A stretch of 64,000 nucleotides of DNA from Thermoplasmataceae archaeon (GTDB lineage: Archaea; Thermoplasmatota; Thermoplasmata; Thermoplasmatales; Thermoplasmataceae). The translations under genes were made by a program, and so were the position numbers. The DNA lies in contig JAVYSB010000004.1 in NCBI GenBank assembly GCA_038729425.1, forward strand, positions 1 through 64,000, read 5' to 3'. Every line of letters starts with the position of its first letter. Position 1 is the first letter of the stretch. The notes under the pieces were generated by a model that was not told the origin of the DNA, searched no databases, and worked only from the letters and a program-made list of their open reading frames with translations. Shown here piece by piece: positions 7,615 to 16,277 of this stretch.

Positions 7615-9258
7615 ATGACATCTGTGAAAATGAAGTCCAAGAGGATCGTGGTGTTGTCCACTGTTATCGTGTTTTTACTTTCGTTATCATTTACTTCTGG
7701 AGTTATCGGTGGAGCAGGGCATTCAGGGATGATGGCAGTTCCCGCTACAACGCATTCTATGACAAAAGGGGGCGTTCCGACTAATACATTCATTACCCAG
7801 TCAAAAGTGGATGTATCAAAACTCTACAAGAACGAACCCGCTCCAATGGGGATAGCAGATTTCGGGATCGGGCCTTCGGGTTCTTCTTACTCATATAACA
7901 GCTCCTCGTTTGAGGGTATTATAAACGTAAATAGCCTGTCAACTTATAATAGCAGCCTGAACCCAGATAAATATTATGGAGGCTATTACGGCCTATCTTT
8001 CCAGCTCAACACGGTCCTGACCTTTAGCCTGGCGGGGAAGAGTTACGTGTACTGGACTCAGGACGTGGTTCTGTTCAGTGTGCAGAATTATACACCCATG
8101 ATAATAAATAACATCTGGAATTTCTCGTCAAGTTCATCTTATCTACACCCTGGATCAATCTCGGGAAACGGTACACTATACACCACATCTAATTCTCCTC
8201 TACAGAATTTCTATATTGCAACTGCTTCTCACAGTTTACAAGGTTCTTATAAAAACCTGACTGCCAATTTCACGTTGGAACTGAGGATGACTGCATCACT
8301 TGCGTCAGGCAAGCCGCAGGTGGCTTTCCAGTATAATGATGGTTTCGGGTGGCAGACCTTTGATACGCCTGTTTTCACGTTTGCCGAAGGAGCAACCATT
8401 CCTGTATTCTTGGTGGATGGCAACAGCTATACACCGCTAGGGACGTACTATGACTCTGAACTCATATTGGGTGGGCCTGCTGGGAGTTCCAATACCTCCG
8501 CGGTCGGCGGAAACCTTTCGCTGCAGCTTATGTACTGGAACGGCCACAATTACCAGAATGTTCCAAATGCATTCAATCACGGAAGCGACACTGCAGAAGG
8601 AATAAACAACGTCGCAGTCACTGAGGGGCCTGCTTCCGGGGGCGTTTCACCATCAGCGAACATGGGTGCCGGTACCGGCAGCCTTGGCATGATATACAAC
8701 AGTTCTTCTGTCTCTTTTCTCAATGTTAACGTTCTTGGATTTACGAGCGGTTCCCTATTACTGAATGGAACAAGTTACCAGTTCACAGGCTCTTATGTGA
8801 ATGTAACAATTATGCCTGGGACTTATGACGCAACGATTGTCTCGTCAAATCAAATTTATAGAATTGGCAATTTCACGATATCAGCCGGGCAGACACTGAA
8901 TCTGTTTTCAGGCAGGATTTATCAGATCACATTCACTGAAACAGGTCTTCCCTATGGAACGGCGTGGTCTGTGAAGATCTACAACTATTCCGGGATTGAA
9001 AACACCTTCAGTTCAAAGCTGTCAACATTATCTTTTGGGGTTCAGAACGGAACCTATTCCTACAGCGTGAGTTCGTCTGACTCAAATTACGTGAACTCGA
9101 CAATTGGGCAGTTCACAATTAATGGTTCAGACCATTCAACAATCAGTGTTGTTTTTCAAAAGGTAAACGTTTCTGGATTTACAACTGGTGTTGTGGCAAT
9201 TGCCATTATGCTGGTAGCGCTCATAGGGATAGGGCTCTGGTTGAGACGGAGAAAGTGA
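7615..9258 (+). CDS. Thermopsin-family acid protease (peptidase family A5)
   Basis: A 547-aa secreted protein matching the thermopsin family, pepstatin-insensitive acid proteases of thermoacidophilic archaea. It has an N-terminal hydrophobic signal (residues about 8-28). The characteristic mature start follows (EPAPMGIADFGIGPSG) with a YNSSSFEGIINV segment, then a long Asn/Ser/Thr-rich domain with many N-glycosylation sequons. A C-terminal membrane helix ends in the stop-transfer sequence LWLRRRK. It would act on the cell surface at low pH, degrading external protein to peptides. The active-site residues of this family are not established, so none are assigned. It is convergent with the radical SAM gene, nine bases away. 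Confidence 0.9.
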   Translation: MTSVKMKSKRIVVLSTVIVFLLSLSFTSGVIGGAGHSGMMAVPATTHSMTKGGVPTNTFITQSKVDVSKLYKNEPAPMGIADFGIGPSGSSYSYNSSSFEGIINVNSLSTYNSSLNPDKYYGGYYGLSFQLNTVLTFSLAGKSYVYWTQDVVLFSVQNYTPMIINNIWNFSSSSSYLHPGSISGNGTLYTTSNSPLQNFYIATASHSLQGSYKNLTANFTLELRMTASLASGKPQVAFQYNDGFGWQTFDTPVFTFAEGATIPVFLVDGNSYTPLGTYYDSELILGGPAGSSNTSAVGGNLSLQLMYWNGHNYQNVPNAFNHGSDTAEGINNVAVTEGPASGGVSPSANMGAGTGSLGMIYNSSSVSFLNVNVLGFTSGSLLLNGTSYQFTGSYVNVTIMPGTYDATIVSSNQIYRIGNFTISAGQTLNLFSGRIYQITFTETGLPYGTAWSVKIYNYSGIENTFSSKLSTLSFGVQNGTYSYSVSSSDSNYVNSTIGQFTINGSDHSTISVVFQKVNVSGFTTGVVAIAIMLVALIGIGLWLRRRK

Positions 9259-9267
9259 TTCACAGGG

Positions 9268-10953
9268 TCAGTTGCTCGTTACGGCTCTTCTGACGGTTTC
9301 ATACAGCGAATAAGACAGGAGCATCAGTGAAAATGCTCTCACTCCATGCTTCCTTGACCAGTCTATCTCCTTCACGAGGTAAGTGAGATGTTTGCTCTTG
9401 TCACTCTGCGCTGTATAGGATTCCCCGTTCATATAACTCAGGATATTATTCACAATTCTCTTGCCGTTGACGCTGTCAATATAACCGAGCTTTGTTCCCG
9501 ATTCAACCATCTTGATTCCGGAACGATACGTCGCCTCAACAAGATCATCTCTGCTCATGGATTTGCTCTCATAATTTAGAAAGTCCTGCCATATTCTTCC
9601 CTTATCGAGTAAATTGTAATAATCCATGATCCCCTTGGCGGTTATTGTGTATCCATAGCGATCTGGCATCTCATAGAACAGCGATCCCGGATCAAGGAAT
9701 GGGGTAAGAGGAGAAATGAATCCATAAACTGGCATTTTCTTAGTCGAGTATTTTTTCATAATGGTTTCAAGATAATCAGCATCCCTCAGGACACTGTTCA
9801 TATCCTGGCCGGGAAGACCTATGGAGAAATACACGTCAAATTTCTTTGAATCATGTTTGGCCGCGTTCTCAATGGATCTTTCAAGATCGTGGTTTGAATA
9901 GAATCTTCCTGTTTCCCTCCGTATCAAATGGTCGGAAGAATCGGGGGAGATTTCGCATGCATAATTCTGGACAAATCGACTCAGTGTTGCGAAATACTCC
10001 TCAGGTGGCGGAACAAAGTATTCCGTAAGCAGAGGGAGATCGAGCCCCCTATTTTGTATTATGTTTAACAGTGCTGTATAATATTTTTCCCCCATTGCAT
10101 TAAGATCGCCTGCCATGAATACCGGGGAATTGATGGTTTCATGAATGCCTTCCAGCTCCAAGCCTATAACCTCAGGGTCTCTCCTTACGGGTGATATGCT
10201 GTTGTAATATTTTGAGTAAGCATAATGTGACCCGCCGCAGAAACCGCAGTTGAACTGGCAGCCCCTCTGCAGTATGGTCATCGCAACAGGGTTCTCTACC
10301 CATGCATAATAAGGGAGATGGCCCCGGATATCATGATGGAAAATGGCATTCCTGACAAGTGTTTTGTAGTCTATGAAGACTTTCTTAACGGCATCTGGAT
10401 CATCAGCCCTTGGGGTTCTCTTTATTGCACCGTTTACTCTGTATACGAGGTTTGGCACGGTTTCAAGGTTAAGGTTGTCTTCCACCGCCAGCGCCAGTTT
10501 TCTCATCTGTTCTTCCATGAAATCTCCAGCAAGAATATAGTCAACGCTGCTGTTGTTCTTGAGAATATCTTCCGCAAAATATGAAGAGGAAAACCCGCCA
10601 AACACAACTTTCGATTCCGGGTGAATTTTTTTGACAAGTTTTGATACCTCAAACGCCCCCTGCGTGTGAGGGAGCCAGTGAAGGTCTATACCGAATATAT
10701 CCGCATCAATCCTCTTGATGTATTTCTCGGCATTGAAATTCCTGTCAGAGAGCATCAGCACGGCCAGATTCGAGATCCTCGCAGAAAAGCCATTCCTAAC
10801 CAGATAGGAGAGCATGCTAATGAAGCCAACAGGATACATCTCGAATACCGGGGTCGAGGGAACAACGTCACTGATTGGCCCCTCTTTCAAATCTCTCGTT
10901 CTGAAATCATAGATGCTGGGGGCATGCAGGAAGCAAACATTCACCGAACCCAT
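9268..10953 (-). CDS. B12-binding domain/radical SAM protein, Ta0216 family
   Basis: A 561-aa protein. The N-terminal 200 residues resemble a cobalamin-binding Rossmann domain (ADIFGIDLHW at about 85-93, KVVFGGFSSS at about 115-124). The radical SAM core follows, with the [4Fe-4S] cysteines Cys232, Cys236 and Cys239 in CQFNCGFC. The layout matches the archaeal family named after Thermoplasma Ta0216. Substrate and product are unknown; relatives of this architecture are often methyltransferases or ring-forming enzymes. The B12 domain lacks an obvious DxHxxG lower-ligand motif, so any cobalamin would be bound base-off without protein histidine. The ATG start is clear, and the gene stands alone. 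Confidence 0.88.
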   Translation of the reverse strand: MGSVNVCFLHAPSIYDFRTRDLKEGPISDVVPSTPVFEMYPVGFISMLSYLVRNGFSARISNLAVLMLSDRNFNAEKYIKRIDADIFGIDLHWLPHTQGAFEVSKLVKKIHPESKVVFGGFSSSYFAEDILKNNSSVDYILAGDFMEEQMRKLALAVEDNLNLETVPNLVYRVNGAIKRTPRADDPDAVKKVFIDYKTLVRNAIFHHDIRGHLPYYAWVENPVAMTILQRGCQFNCGFCGGSHYAYSKYYNSISPVRRDPEVIGLELEGIHETINSPVFMAGDLNAMGEKYYTALLNIIQNRGLDLPLLTEYFVPPPEEYFATLSRFVQNYACEISPDSSDHLIRRETGRFYSNHDLERSIENAAKHDSKKFDVYFSIGLPGQDMNSVLRDADYLETIMKKYSTKKMPVYGFISPLTPFLDPGSLFYEMPDRYGYTITAKGIMDYYNLLDKGRIWQDFLNYESKSMSRDDLVEATYRSGIKMVESGTKLGYIDSVNGKRIVNNILSYMNGESYTAQSDKSKHLTYLVKEIDWSRKHGVRAFSLMLLSYSLYETVRRAVTSN

Positions 10954-11221
10954 GGTATCTAAACAGTATTACTGTATTGATTTTAAACTTGCCAGATGAC
11001 ATATACAGGTTTACCAGTTGTACGATGAGGAAAAACACTGATGTACGTATATCTTAAGGCACTATCTGGGTTCATTTCTAGACTAAAATCATATGTGAAA
11101 GTGATCATTCACGGATCGCATTAGCGGTGCTGCTTCAGTTAAATACTAGTTTAAGATACTGGAGTGAGAATAAAAGCGGGATAAATAGAACATTCTGATT
11201 TTTATTTGCAAGCGTGTTAAA

Positions 11222-12517
11222 ATGACGAAATTCGAGGAATTTAACTTAAAGGAACAATTGGTAAAGGCACTTGACAGCATGGGATTCGCAACACCAACTG
11301 AAGTTCAGGAGAGGGCAATACCCATTGCCCTGGAAGGCAAGGATATTGTAGTAAAATCAAAAACAGGCACTGGAAAGACCGGCGCCTTTCTTATTCCGAT
11401 AATCCAAAAACTCAGCCCCAAGGATAAAATGGCTGCCACCGTAATAGTGCCAACGAGAGAGCTGGCAATACAGGTATTTGACGTTTTCCAGAAAATGTCA
11501 GCAGGATCCGGCATAAAGGGATGCCTTGTCTATGGCGGCGCATCCATAAATGTTCAGATAGATTCGCTCAGGAGACTTCCAAACTTTGTTGTTGGCACCC
11601 CGGGCAGAATAATAGACCTGATGGAAAGAGGAGAGCTAAAGGTAAACCACACAAAGATACTGATACTTGACGAAGCCGACATGATGCTTGATCTTGGGTT
11701 TATAGAGGACATTGAGTACATTATGTCGATAATGCCCTCGGAAAAGCAAATAATGCTTTTTTCAGCCACAATACCGGACAGGATAGCCGGGCTATCTAAG
11801 AAGTACATGGAAGATCCTCACTACCTCAATATCAGCCAGGACAAGGAGCTGACAGTCAACTCAATATCGCACAGGTATGCACTTTCAGAGAGATCATCCA
11901 AACTGCAGACGCTCCTGACATTCATACGTGAATATAAACCTAGAAAGTCTATAATCTTCTCCGACACGAAGAGGAATGCAGACTTTCTGTACAGAGCACT
12001 GGTGAAGCAGGGATACAAAGCGTCTGTGATGCACGGGGATCTTTCCCAGTCGCAGCGGGAGAAGGCACTTCAGGCATTCAGGAGAAATTCGCAGTTTCTT
12101 GTTGCCACTAATGTGGCGTCCAGGGGGCTCGACATTACAGATGTGTCAGATATTATTAATTATGACACGCCGTCGGAACCATATGTTTATGTCCACAGAG
12201 TTGGAAGATCCGCAAGAATGGGCGCGGATGGTTCAGCATTTTCGATTGTCAGTCCGGACGAGTCTGTCCTTATTAGGGACATCGAACGCTCAGTGAAGAT
12301 AAGAATTAAGCACATAGAACTGGACAGCCAGATAAGGGCCGCAGTTTCCAAGGAAATGGTAAATGTAACGCAAAACCACTATGGTGACAGGCGGGATACT
12401 AGGAGAACCGGCTTCAGCAGAAACAGGGAGAGAAACCGGCCGAGCTATAGGAACGAGAAGAAAGGCGTCGATTTTAGTTATGGCGATTATTCCGATCGTC
12501 CTTATACCGGAGAATAA
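11222..12517 (+). CDS. DEAD-box RNA helicase
   Basis: A 431-aa ATP-dependent RNA helicase with all core motifs: the F and Q-motif segment at the N-terminus (ATPTEVQERAIP), SKTGTGKT (motif I), PTRELA (Ia), DEAD (II), SAT (III) and HRVGRSAR (VI). A short basic tail rich in Arg, Asn and Tyr follows the helicase core and probably binds RNA. Archaeal proteins of this type act in RNA remodelling, cold adaptation and ribosome assembly. The gene is monocistronic, with an AT-rich promoter region upstream. It is convergent with the ABC-2 permease, 12 bases away. Confidence 0.95.
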   Translation: MTKFEEFNLKEQLVKALDSMGFATPTEVQERAIPIALEGKDIVVKSKTGTGKTGAFLIPIIQKLSPKDKMAATVIVPTRELAIQVFDVFQKMSAGSGIKGCLVYGGASINVQIDSLRRLPNFVVGTPGRIIDLMERGELKVNHTKILILDEADMMLDLGFIEDIEYIMSIMPSEKQIMLFSATIPDRIAGLSKKYMEDPHYLNISQDKELTVNSISHRYALSERSSKLQTLLTFIREYKPRKSIIFSDTKRNADFLYRALVKQGYKASVMHGDLSQSQREKALQAFRRNSQFLVATNVASRGLDITDVSDIINYDTPSEPYVYVHRVGRSARMGADGSAFSIVSPDESVLIRDIERSVKIRIKHIELDSQIRAAVSKEMVNVTQNHYGDRRDTRRTGFSRNRERNRPSYRNEKKGVDFSYGDYSDRPYTGE

Positions 12518-12529
12518 CTACCTCTATCA

Positions 12530-13252
12530 TTATTTTTCTCTCCATCTTGTAAAGTAGCTTGCAAGCAAGAGGTAAACCACAGTTTCTACCAGTAGTACCG
12601 GTATCATAAGGATAAACACAGGTGACAGCCCGTAGGCTCCCTGCAGAATGATCGAAGCAGGTGTGGCCGGTGAAATCGCGAGAAAATATATCACAAATTT
12701 TGGCAGGTATGTATAGGGATAAAAAGTCGGCGGTATTACTGTCATTATGATGGAAAGTATGCCGGTTATGCCCCAGACATTCCTTATGTGCTTTATTGCA
12801 CCGGCAATTATAAACGATATTGCTGAAGTTGAAAGTGACAGCAGGAAAAGAACTCCTACCAGCTCAAGGACTCTCAAAACCGTAAATAGGTGGTATAAGA
12901 CTGCCAGGGCAGCGTAAAGCACGATGCCAGGCGTTGTGAACAGTAGGAAGCTCAATGTCAGCCCAATCATGTAATCTACGGAACCTATGCTGGTAGCAAT
13001 GAAGAGATCCTGGATTCTTGCCTGCAGTCTCAGGAATGCTGCATCAGATGCGCTTGTAAGCCCGTTGGAAGCAATCATGGTAACAAATCCGCCCACTACT
13101 GCGAATTGCACGAGCCGACCGTTAGACAGAACAAAAACTAGGAATAAAAGGGTCAGAGGAGTCACAATTGATGCGATTACATATGAAGTACCTCTCCCGA
13201 TTACCCTGAATCCATAATACCATGCAAAGTAAAAGGAGAACTTAGGATTCAA
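12530..13252 (-). CDS. ABC-2 type transporter permease
   Basis: A 240-aa membrane protein with six predicted helices and the layout of ABC-2 exporters: an N-terminal amphipathic stretch, paired helices, and the central loop before helix five. It overlaps the preceding ATP-binding gene by 11 bases, starting at a TTG inside it, so the two are translated together. The substrate is unknown; homologous systems export drugs, lipids or polysaccharides. Confidence 0.88.
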   Translation of the reverse strand: MNPKFSFYFAWYYGFRVIGRGTSYVIASIVTPLTLLFLVFVLSNGRLVQFAVVGGFVTMIASNGLTSASDAAFLRLQARIQDLFIATSIGSVDYMIGLTLSFLLFTTPGIVLYAALAVLYHLFTVLRVLELVGVLFLLSLSTSAISFIIAGAIKHIRNVWGITGILSIIMTVIPPTFYPYTYLPKFVIYFLAISPATPASIILQGAYGLSPVFILMIPVLLVETVVYLLLASYFTRWREK

Positions 13253-14081
13253 GGTCTACCCCCCGATCTATGAAAATGTCATCAAGGGTTACTTTCTTAA
13301 TGGTACATCCCAGTGAAATGTATTCCTGTGCGTCTGCTTCTGGTATATATTTGATAAAGGTGTTTGAAATCTGGTAAGCTCCATCTATAGGAACGTGACT
13401 CTCTGCGCGTAGTTTTCCGTGGAACCTTGAGAGAAGTGACTTCACTTCTCCGCTCTCAATGATATTCCCTCTGTCAACCATGTATACCTCCTGAGCAAGC
13501 TCTTCTGCTTCTTCCATATAATGCGTCGTTACTATGATCTTGCTGCTCAATTTTCTTATGGAAGACCACACCTCCATTCTGGACACTGGGTCGAGGCCTG
13601 TTGTAGGTTCATCAAGAAATACTGTGTCGGCATTTGCTGCTATTGCCATGGCAACAAATATCTTCCTTTTGGTGCCGCCGGAAAGCGTATCTGCAGGGTG
13701 GTTGACGTATTCGGAAATGCCCAGGTTCTCTAGGGCTATTTTTGCCTCTTTCTGTGCATCTCTGTGGGAGAAATTTCTGGCCAAAAGGTAAAGGGTTACG
13801 TGTTCTAGTGGAGTTAGTATGCCTATCGGTGTTGCTTCCTGGGGTATGCTCACGATCTTCTTTCTCACAGCGGCAGTTTGTTTCATTATGTCAAGCCCAT
13901 CAATTGTCACGGTGCCTGAGGTTGGCTCCAGCTGTGTTGACAGTATACGCATCAAAGTCGTCTTGCCGGCCCCATTTCTGCCTATAACGGAGGTGATTCT
14001 GCGTTCTATACTTGCGTCTATGCCGTCAAGTGCCACGGTTCCGTCGTCGTATACCTTTCTCAAAGAGGCTATCTGTATCAT
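13242..14081 (-). CDS. ABC-2 type transporter ATP-binding protein
   Basis: A 279-aa nucleotide-binding subunit with Walker A GRNGAGKT, signature LSGGTKRK, Walker B VFLDEPTTGLD and H-loop VTTHYMEEAE. It powers the permease encoded directly downstream. The last 70 residues form the DUF4162-like extension often seen in drug and lantibiotic exporters. Upstream lies a TATA-like TTTAAATATT and, just beyond it, a perfect 18-base palindrome. This suggests the operon is controlled by a dimeric repressor or activator. Confidence 0.93.
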   Translation of the reverse strand: MIQIASLRKVYDDGTVALDGIDASIERRITSVIGRNGAGKTTLMRILSTQLEPTSGTVTIDGLDIMKQTAAVRKKIVSIPQEATPIGILTPLEHVTLYLLARNFSHRDAQKEAKIALENLGISEYVNHPADTLSGGTKRKIFVAMAIAANADTVFLDEPTTGLDPVSRMEVWSSIRKLSSKIIVTTHYMEEAEELAQEVYMVDRGNIIESGEVKSLLSRFHGKLRAESHVPIDGAYQISNTFIKYIPEADAQEYISLGCTIKKVTLDDIFIDRGVDLES

Positions 14082-14136
14082 TTTTCGCGTGCCTTCGGTG
14101 GAATTTTGCTATATTGCCTGAATATTTAAAATGTGT

Positions 14137-14154
14137 GTCAAACAGAGGTTTGAC
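14137..14154. promoter_or_regulatory. Perfect palindrome, candidate operator of the ABC-2 exporter
   Basis: GTCAAAC-AGAG-GTTTGAC has seven-base perfect arms around a four-base spacer. On the minus strand it sits immediately upstream of the TATA-like element at about 14120-14132 that serves the ABC operon beginning at 14081. A dimeric regulator bound there would touch the BRE/TATA region. It could also form a small RNA hairpin, but there is no T-run after it. Confidence 0.5.
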
Positions 14155-14305
14155 GGGACAGAATGGCAAGAGATGAGAATATTATTCGGTAAATGACTGA
14201 ATCAATGTGATGGACTTTATCAGATAATCATTAATATTGTAAGGGTAAGCAAAAATACCGGGATAACATGAGTAAGTCGATAGTACCTGCGAGAAGTTGA
14301 TGATT

Positions 14306-15040
14306 ATGTGCAGAATGTTTGCTTTAAATGGGGAGTTCAGCGAAGATTTTAATTCAATATTTTTGGCTCTTCAGGATGTGGCACAGCATGATCCGCTTCT
14401 TGAATCCGGATCGGAACTTTTACCTAGTCATCCCGATGGCTGGGGATACGCAAATTTAAGCGATGGCGATCTTGCGTTCTGGAAGTCCAATCTACCTGTT
14501 TATGAGTCTCCAATACCTGTTATCAAAAACGGCATCCTAATGATGCACGCAAGGAAAGCTTCTCCCGGGGAGCCAAAAGGACTGTTCAGCTCACACCCAT
14601 ATCACGGCACGACTCAAGAGATCGAGATTTTCATGGCACATAATGGAGCATTTGAAAAGAAAGGGATTGCGAAAAGGTTAGGCATTTCAGACTGCTCTAA
14701 CATCACGGATAGCGAGCTTTTCCTTCATCTCGTTCTCTCAAAGGGAGGCAGTCTTTCGGAAAGGGTAAGCAGGTCCATCGATGAGATCCGTGATGATGAC
14801 TTATTGAAGGGTACTCCAAATTTACTTTTCATTGGAATAGATAGAAACAGGAAGGAGCCTGAAGTGTTGTACTATACCGACAGTGCTTCGAATGAACAGT
14901 ATGTGGAATACAACAAATTATACAGGATAGATCAGGGAAATTGGTCTGGCATCTTCTCATCCAGCATTTTAAAATCCGAATACTTTCCGGAAGGCTATCC
15001 AGCGAAAGAAGTGAAGAGAAATAGCATAACTTATCTGTAA
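14306..15040 (+). CDS. Class II glutamine amidotransferase (YafJ-type)
   Basis: About 244 aa. Class II amidotransferases use an N-terminal cysteine exposed after Met removal. ATG 14306 gives Met-Cys-Arg-Met-Phe, so this start is chosen over the in-frame ATG at 14300 and TTG at 14297. Other active-site segments are visible: HPDGWGYA, LMMHARKASPG and FMAHNGAF. The protein is a single glutaminase domain resembling E. coli YafJ/YafV-neighbour proteins and EgtC. It has no fused acceptor domain, so the ammonia acceptor is unknown. No partner gene is adjacent; an SDR oxidoreductase follows 46 bases later on the same strand. Confidence 0.88.
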   Translation: MCRMFALNGEFSEDFNSIFLALQDVAQHDPLLESGSELLPSHPDGWGYANLSDGDLAFWKSNLPVYESPIPVIKNGILMMHARKASPGEPKGLFSSHPYHGTTQEIEIFMAHNGAFEKKGIAKRLGISDCSNITDSELFLHLVLSKGGSLSERVSRSIDEIRDDDLLKGTPNLLFIGIDRNRKEPEVLYYTDSASNEQYVEYNKLYRIDQGNWSGIFSSSILKSEYFPEGYPAKEVKRNSITYL

Positions 15041-15086
15041 GGTTTGACCTTAATTTCATACCTCACTATGAATAATTGGTGATACC

Positions 15087-15857
15087 GTGACTGGAAAGCT
15101 GGAAGGTAGAATTGTGGTTGTTACGGGTGCTGCGATGGGCATTGGAAAAGCAACAGCGATGGCTGTAGCCAGGGAGGGGGCGAGAGTTGCAATCTGTGAT
15201 TTTAACGACAAAGAGGGAAAATCCACGGAGAATGCAATCAATAGCAGAAACGGTCAAGCAAAATTTTACCACCTCGATGTTTCAAGGGAAAATGAAATAA
15301 AGGAAGGCTTTAACAGAATCTCAAAGGATCTGGGTCCGATATATGGTCTTGTAAATAACGCTGGAATCGCTGGTACGAGCAAACCCACGCACGAAATTTC
15401 TCTTGAGGAGTGGAATAGGGTCATAGAAATAAATCTCAACGGAGTTTTCCTATGCACAAAATACGCTATACCAGACATGTTGAGAATGAAGAGCGGAAGC
15501 ATAGTGAACCTTTCATCCATATATGGTATCGTTGGATCGCAGGATGCGCCACCATACCACGCCTCAAAGGGTGCTGTTAGGCTGATGACCAAAGTAGACG
15601 CCCTACTTTATGCAAAAAGCGGAATAAGGGTAAACTCCGTTCATCCAGGATTCATAGATACCCCGATGGTTCAGGGATTCGCAGAATCGGCTGGAAACAA
15701 AAATGAAATCCTCAATGCACTTAAGGCACTTCACCCGATGGGAAGGCTCGGAAGGCCTGAGGAGATCGCAAATGGAATTATCTTCCTGTTAAGTGACGAA
15801 TCATCGTTCATGACAGGTTCGGAACTCGTAATAGATGGCGGATACACCGCCCAGTGA
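15087..15857 (+). CDS. Short-chain dehydrogenase/reductase (SDR)
   Basis: A 256-aa classical SDR. It has the nucleotide-binding TGAAMGIG near residue 12-19, the NNAG strand motif, the catalytic Ser of NLSSIYG, and Tyr/Lys in YHASKG. The acidic residue after the second strand (ICDFND) suggests preference for NAD+ over NADP+. Glucose 1-dehydrogenase and 3-oxoacyl reductase are both possible. The GTG start is supported by GGTGAT four bases upstream. It follows the glutamine amidotransferase closely, but a functional link is not apparent. Confidence 0.88.
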   Translation: MTGKLEGRIVVVTGAAMGIGKATAMAVAREGARVAICDFNDKEGKSTENAINSRNGQAKFYHLDVSRENEIKEGFNRISKDLGPIYGLVNNAGIAGTSKPTHEISLEEWNRVIEINLNGVFLCTKYAIPDMLRMKSGSIVNLSSIYGIVGSQDAPPYHASKGAVRLMTKVDALLYAKSGIRVNSVHPGFIDTPMVQGFAESAGNKNEILNALKALHPMGRLGRPEEIANGIIFLLSDESSFMTGSELVIDGGYTAQ

Positions 15858-15974
15858 ATTCAAAGATCAATTATTAACCCTTATTTTTTTTGATCTAAAA
15901 GACTGGCGGGCGGAGAAAAGATTATCCTGTAAACTGCATTATGCCTGGTATGGCCACAGGTATTTTCGTCTTTC

Positions 15975-16154
15975 TCATATTTTCCCAATATATGTAAGCC
16001 TGTCCTGTAACTTCTCAATATTGTCAAATATTGCCTTGAATCTGGAAACGAGGCCTTAAAGGATGAATGGATCCGTCTCCGGAAGATCTGCTGGCATATC
16101 AAGAATTCTTTCTAGTGATCTTTTGACGAATATATCTAAGGCATTTATGGACAA
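15975..16154 (-). pseudogene. Coding-like remnant with an internal stop, downstream of tRNA-Met
   Basis: Reading down the minus strand from a TTG at 16154, one frame gives an alpha-helical, coding-like sequence (ALDIFVKRSLERILDMPADL). It then has a TAA at 16056-16058, and continues in the same frame with GLVSRFKAIFDNIEKLQDRL to a TGA. The two halves look like one helical protein split by a nonsense codon. No family is recognised. The remaining part of the 15858-16176 interval shows nothing. A short intact 32-residue protein ending at the TAA is the alternative. Confidence 0.3.
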
Positions 16155-16176
16155 TCCATTCCGGGCAGCATCGGTA

Positions 16177-16269
16177 TGCCGGGATCGGGGATCGAACCCG
16201 AGACCTTCGGATTTCTCAGACTTTCCATCTCTTATGAGTCCGACGCTCTACCAACTGAGCCACCCCGGC
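16177..16269 (-). tRNA. tRNA-Met (CAT, elongator) with a 20-nt intron
   Basis: The transcript begins GCCGGGGTGGCTCAG and ends with acceptor strand TCCCGGC plus discriminator A. The D-stem is GCTC/GAGC, and the T-arm has the loop TTCGATC. The anticodon stem TCGGA/TCCGA encloses CTCATA, then an intron at 16213-16232, then A. Exon and intron form a textbook bulge-helix-bulge: outer helix GGA/TCC, central helix CTCA/TGAG, three-base bulges TAA and AAA. Cutting between bulge bases two and three places the intron at the canonical 37/38 position. The 5' half is typical of archaeal elongator tRNA-Met; a CAT-tRNA-Ile is the alternative. No CCA is encoded. It starts eight bases after the eS1 stop codon. 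Confidence 0.93.
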
Positions 16270-16277
16270 AAATATAT

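Noticed and set aside
11015-11060. Possible C/D-type RNA near ACGATGAGG and CACTGATG
   Set aside because: Only one C-like and one D-like box with no C'/D pair at suitable distance.
14163-14222. Possible box C/D guide RNA (AGATGA, CTGA, TGATGG, CAGA)
   Set aside because: Only D' is perfect, and the spacing between boxes does not fit the 12-base guide rule.
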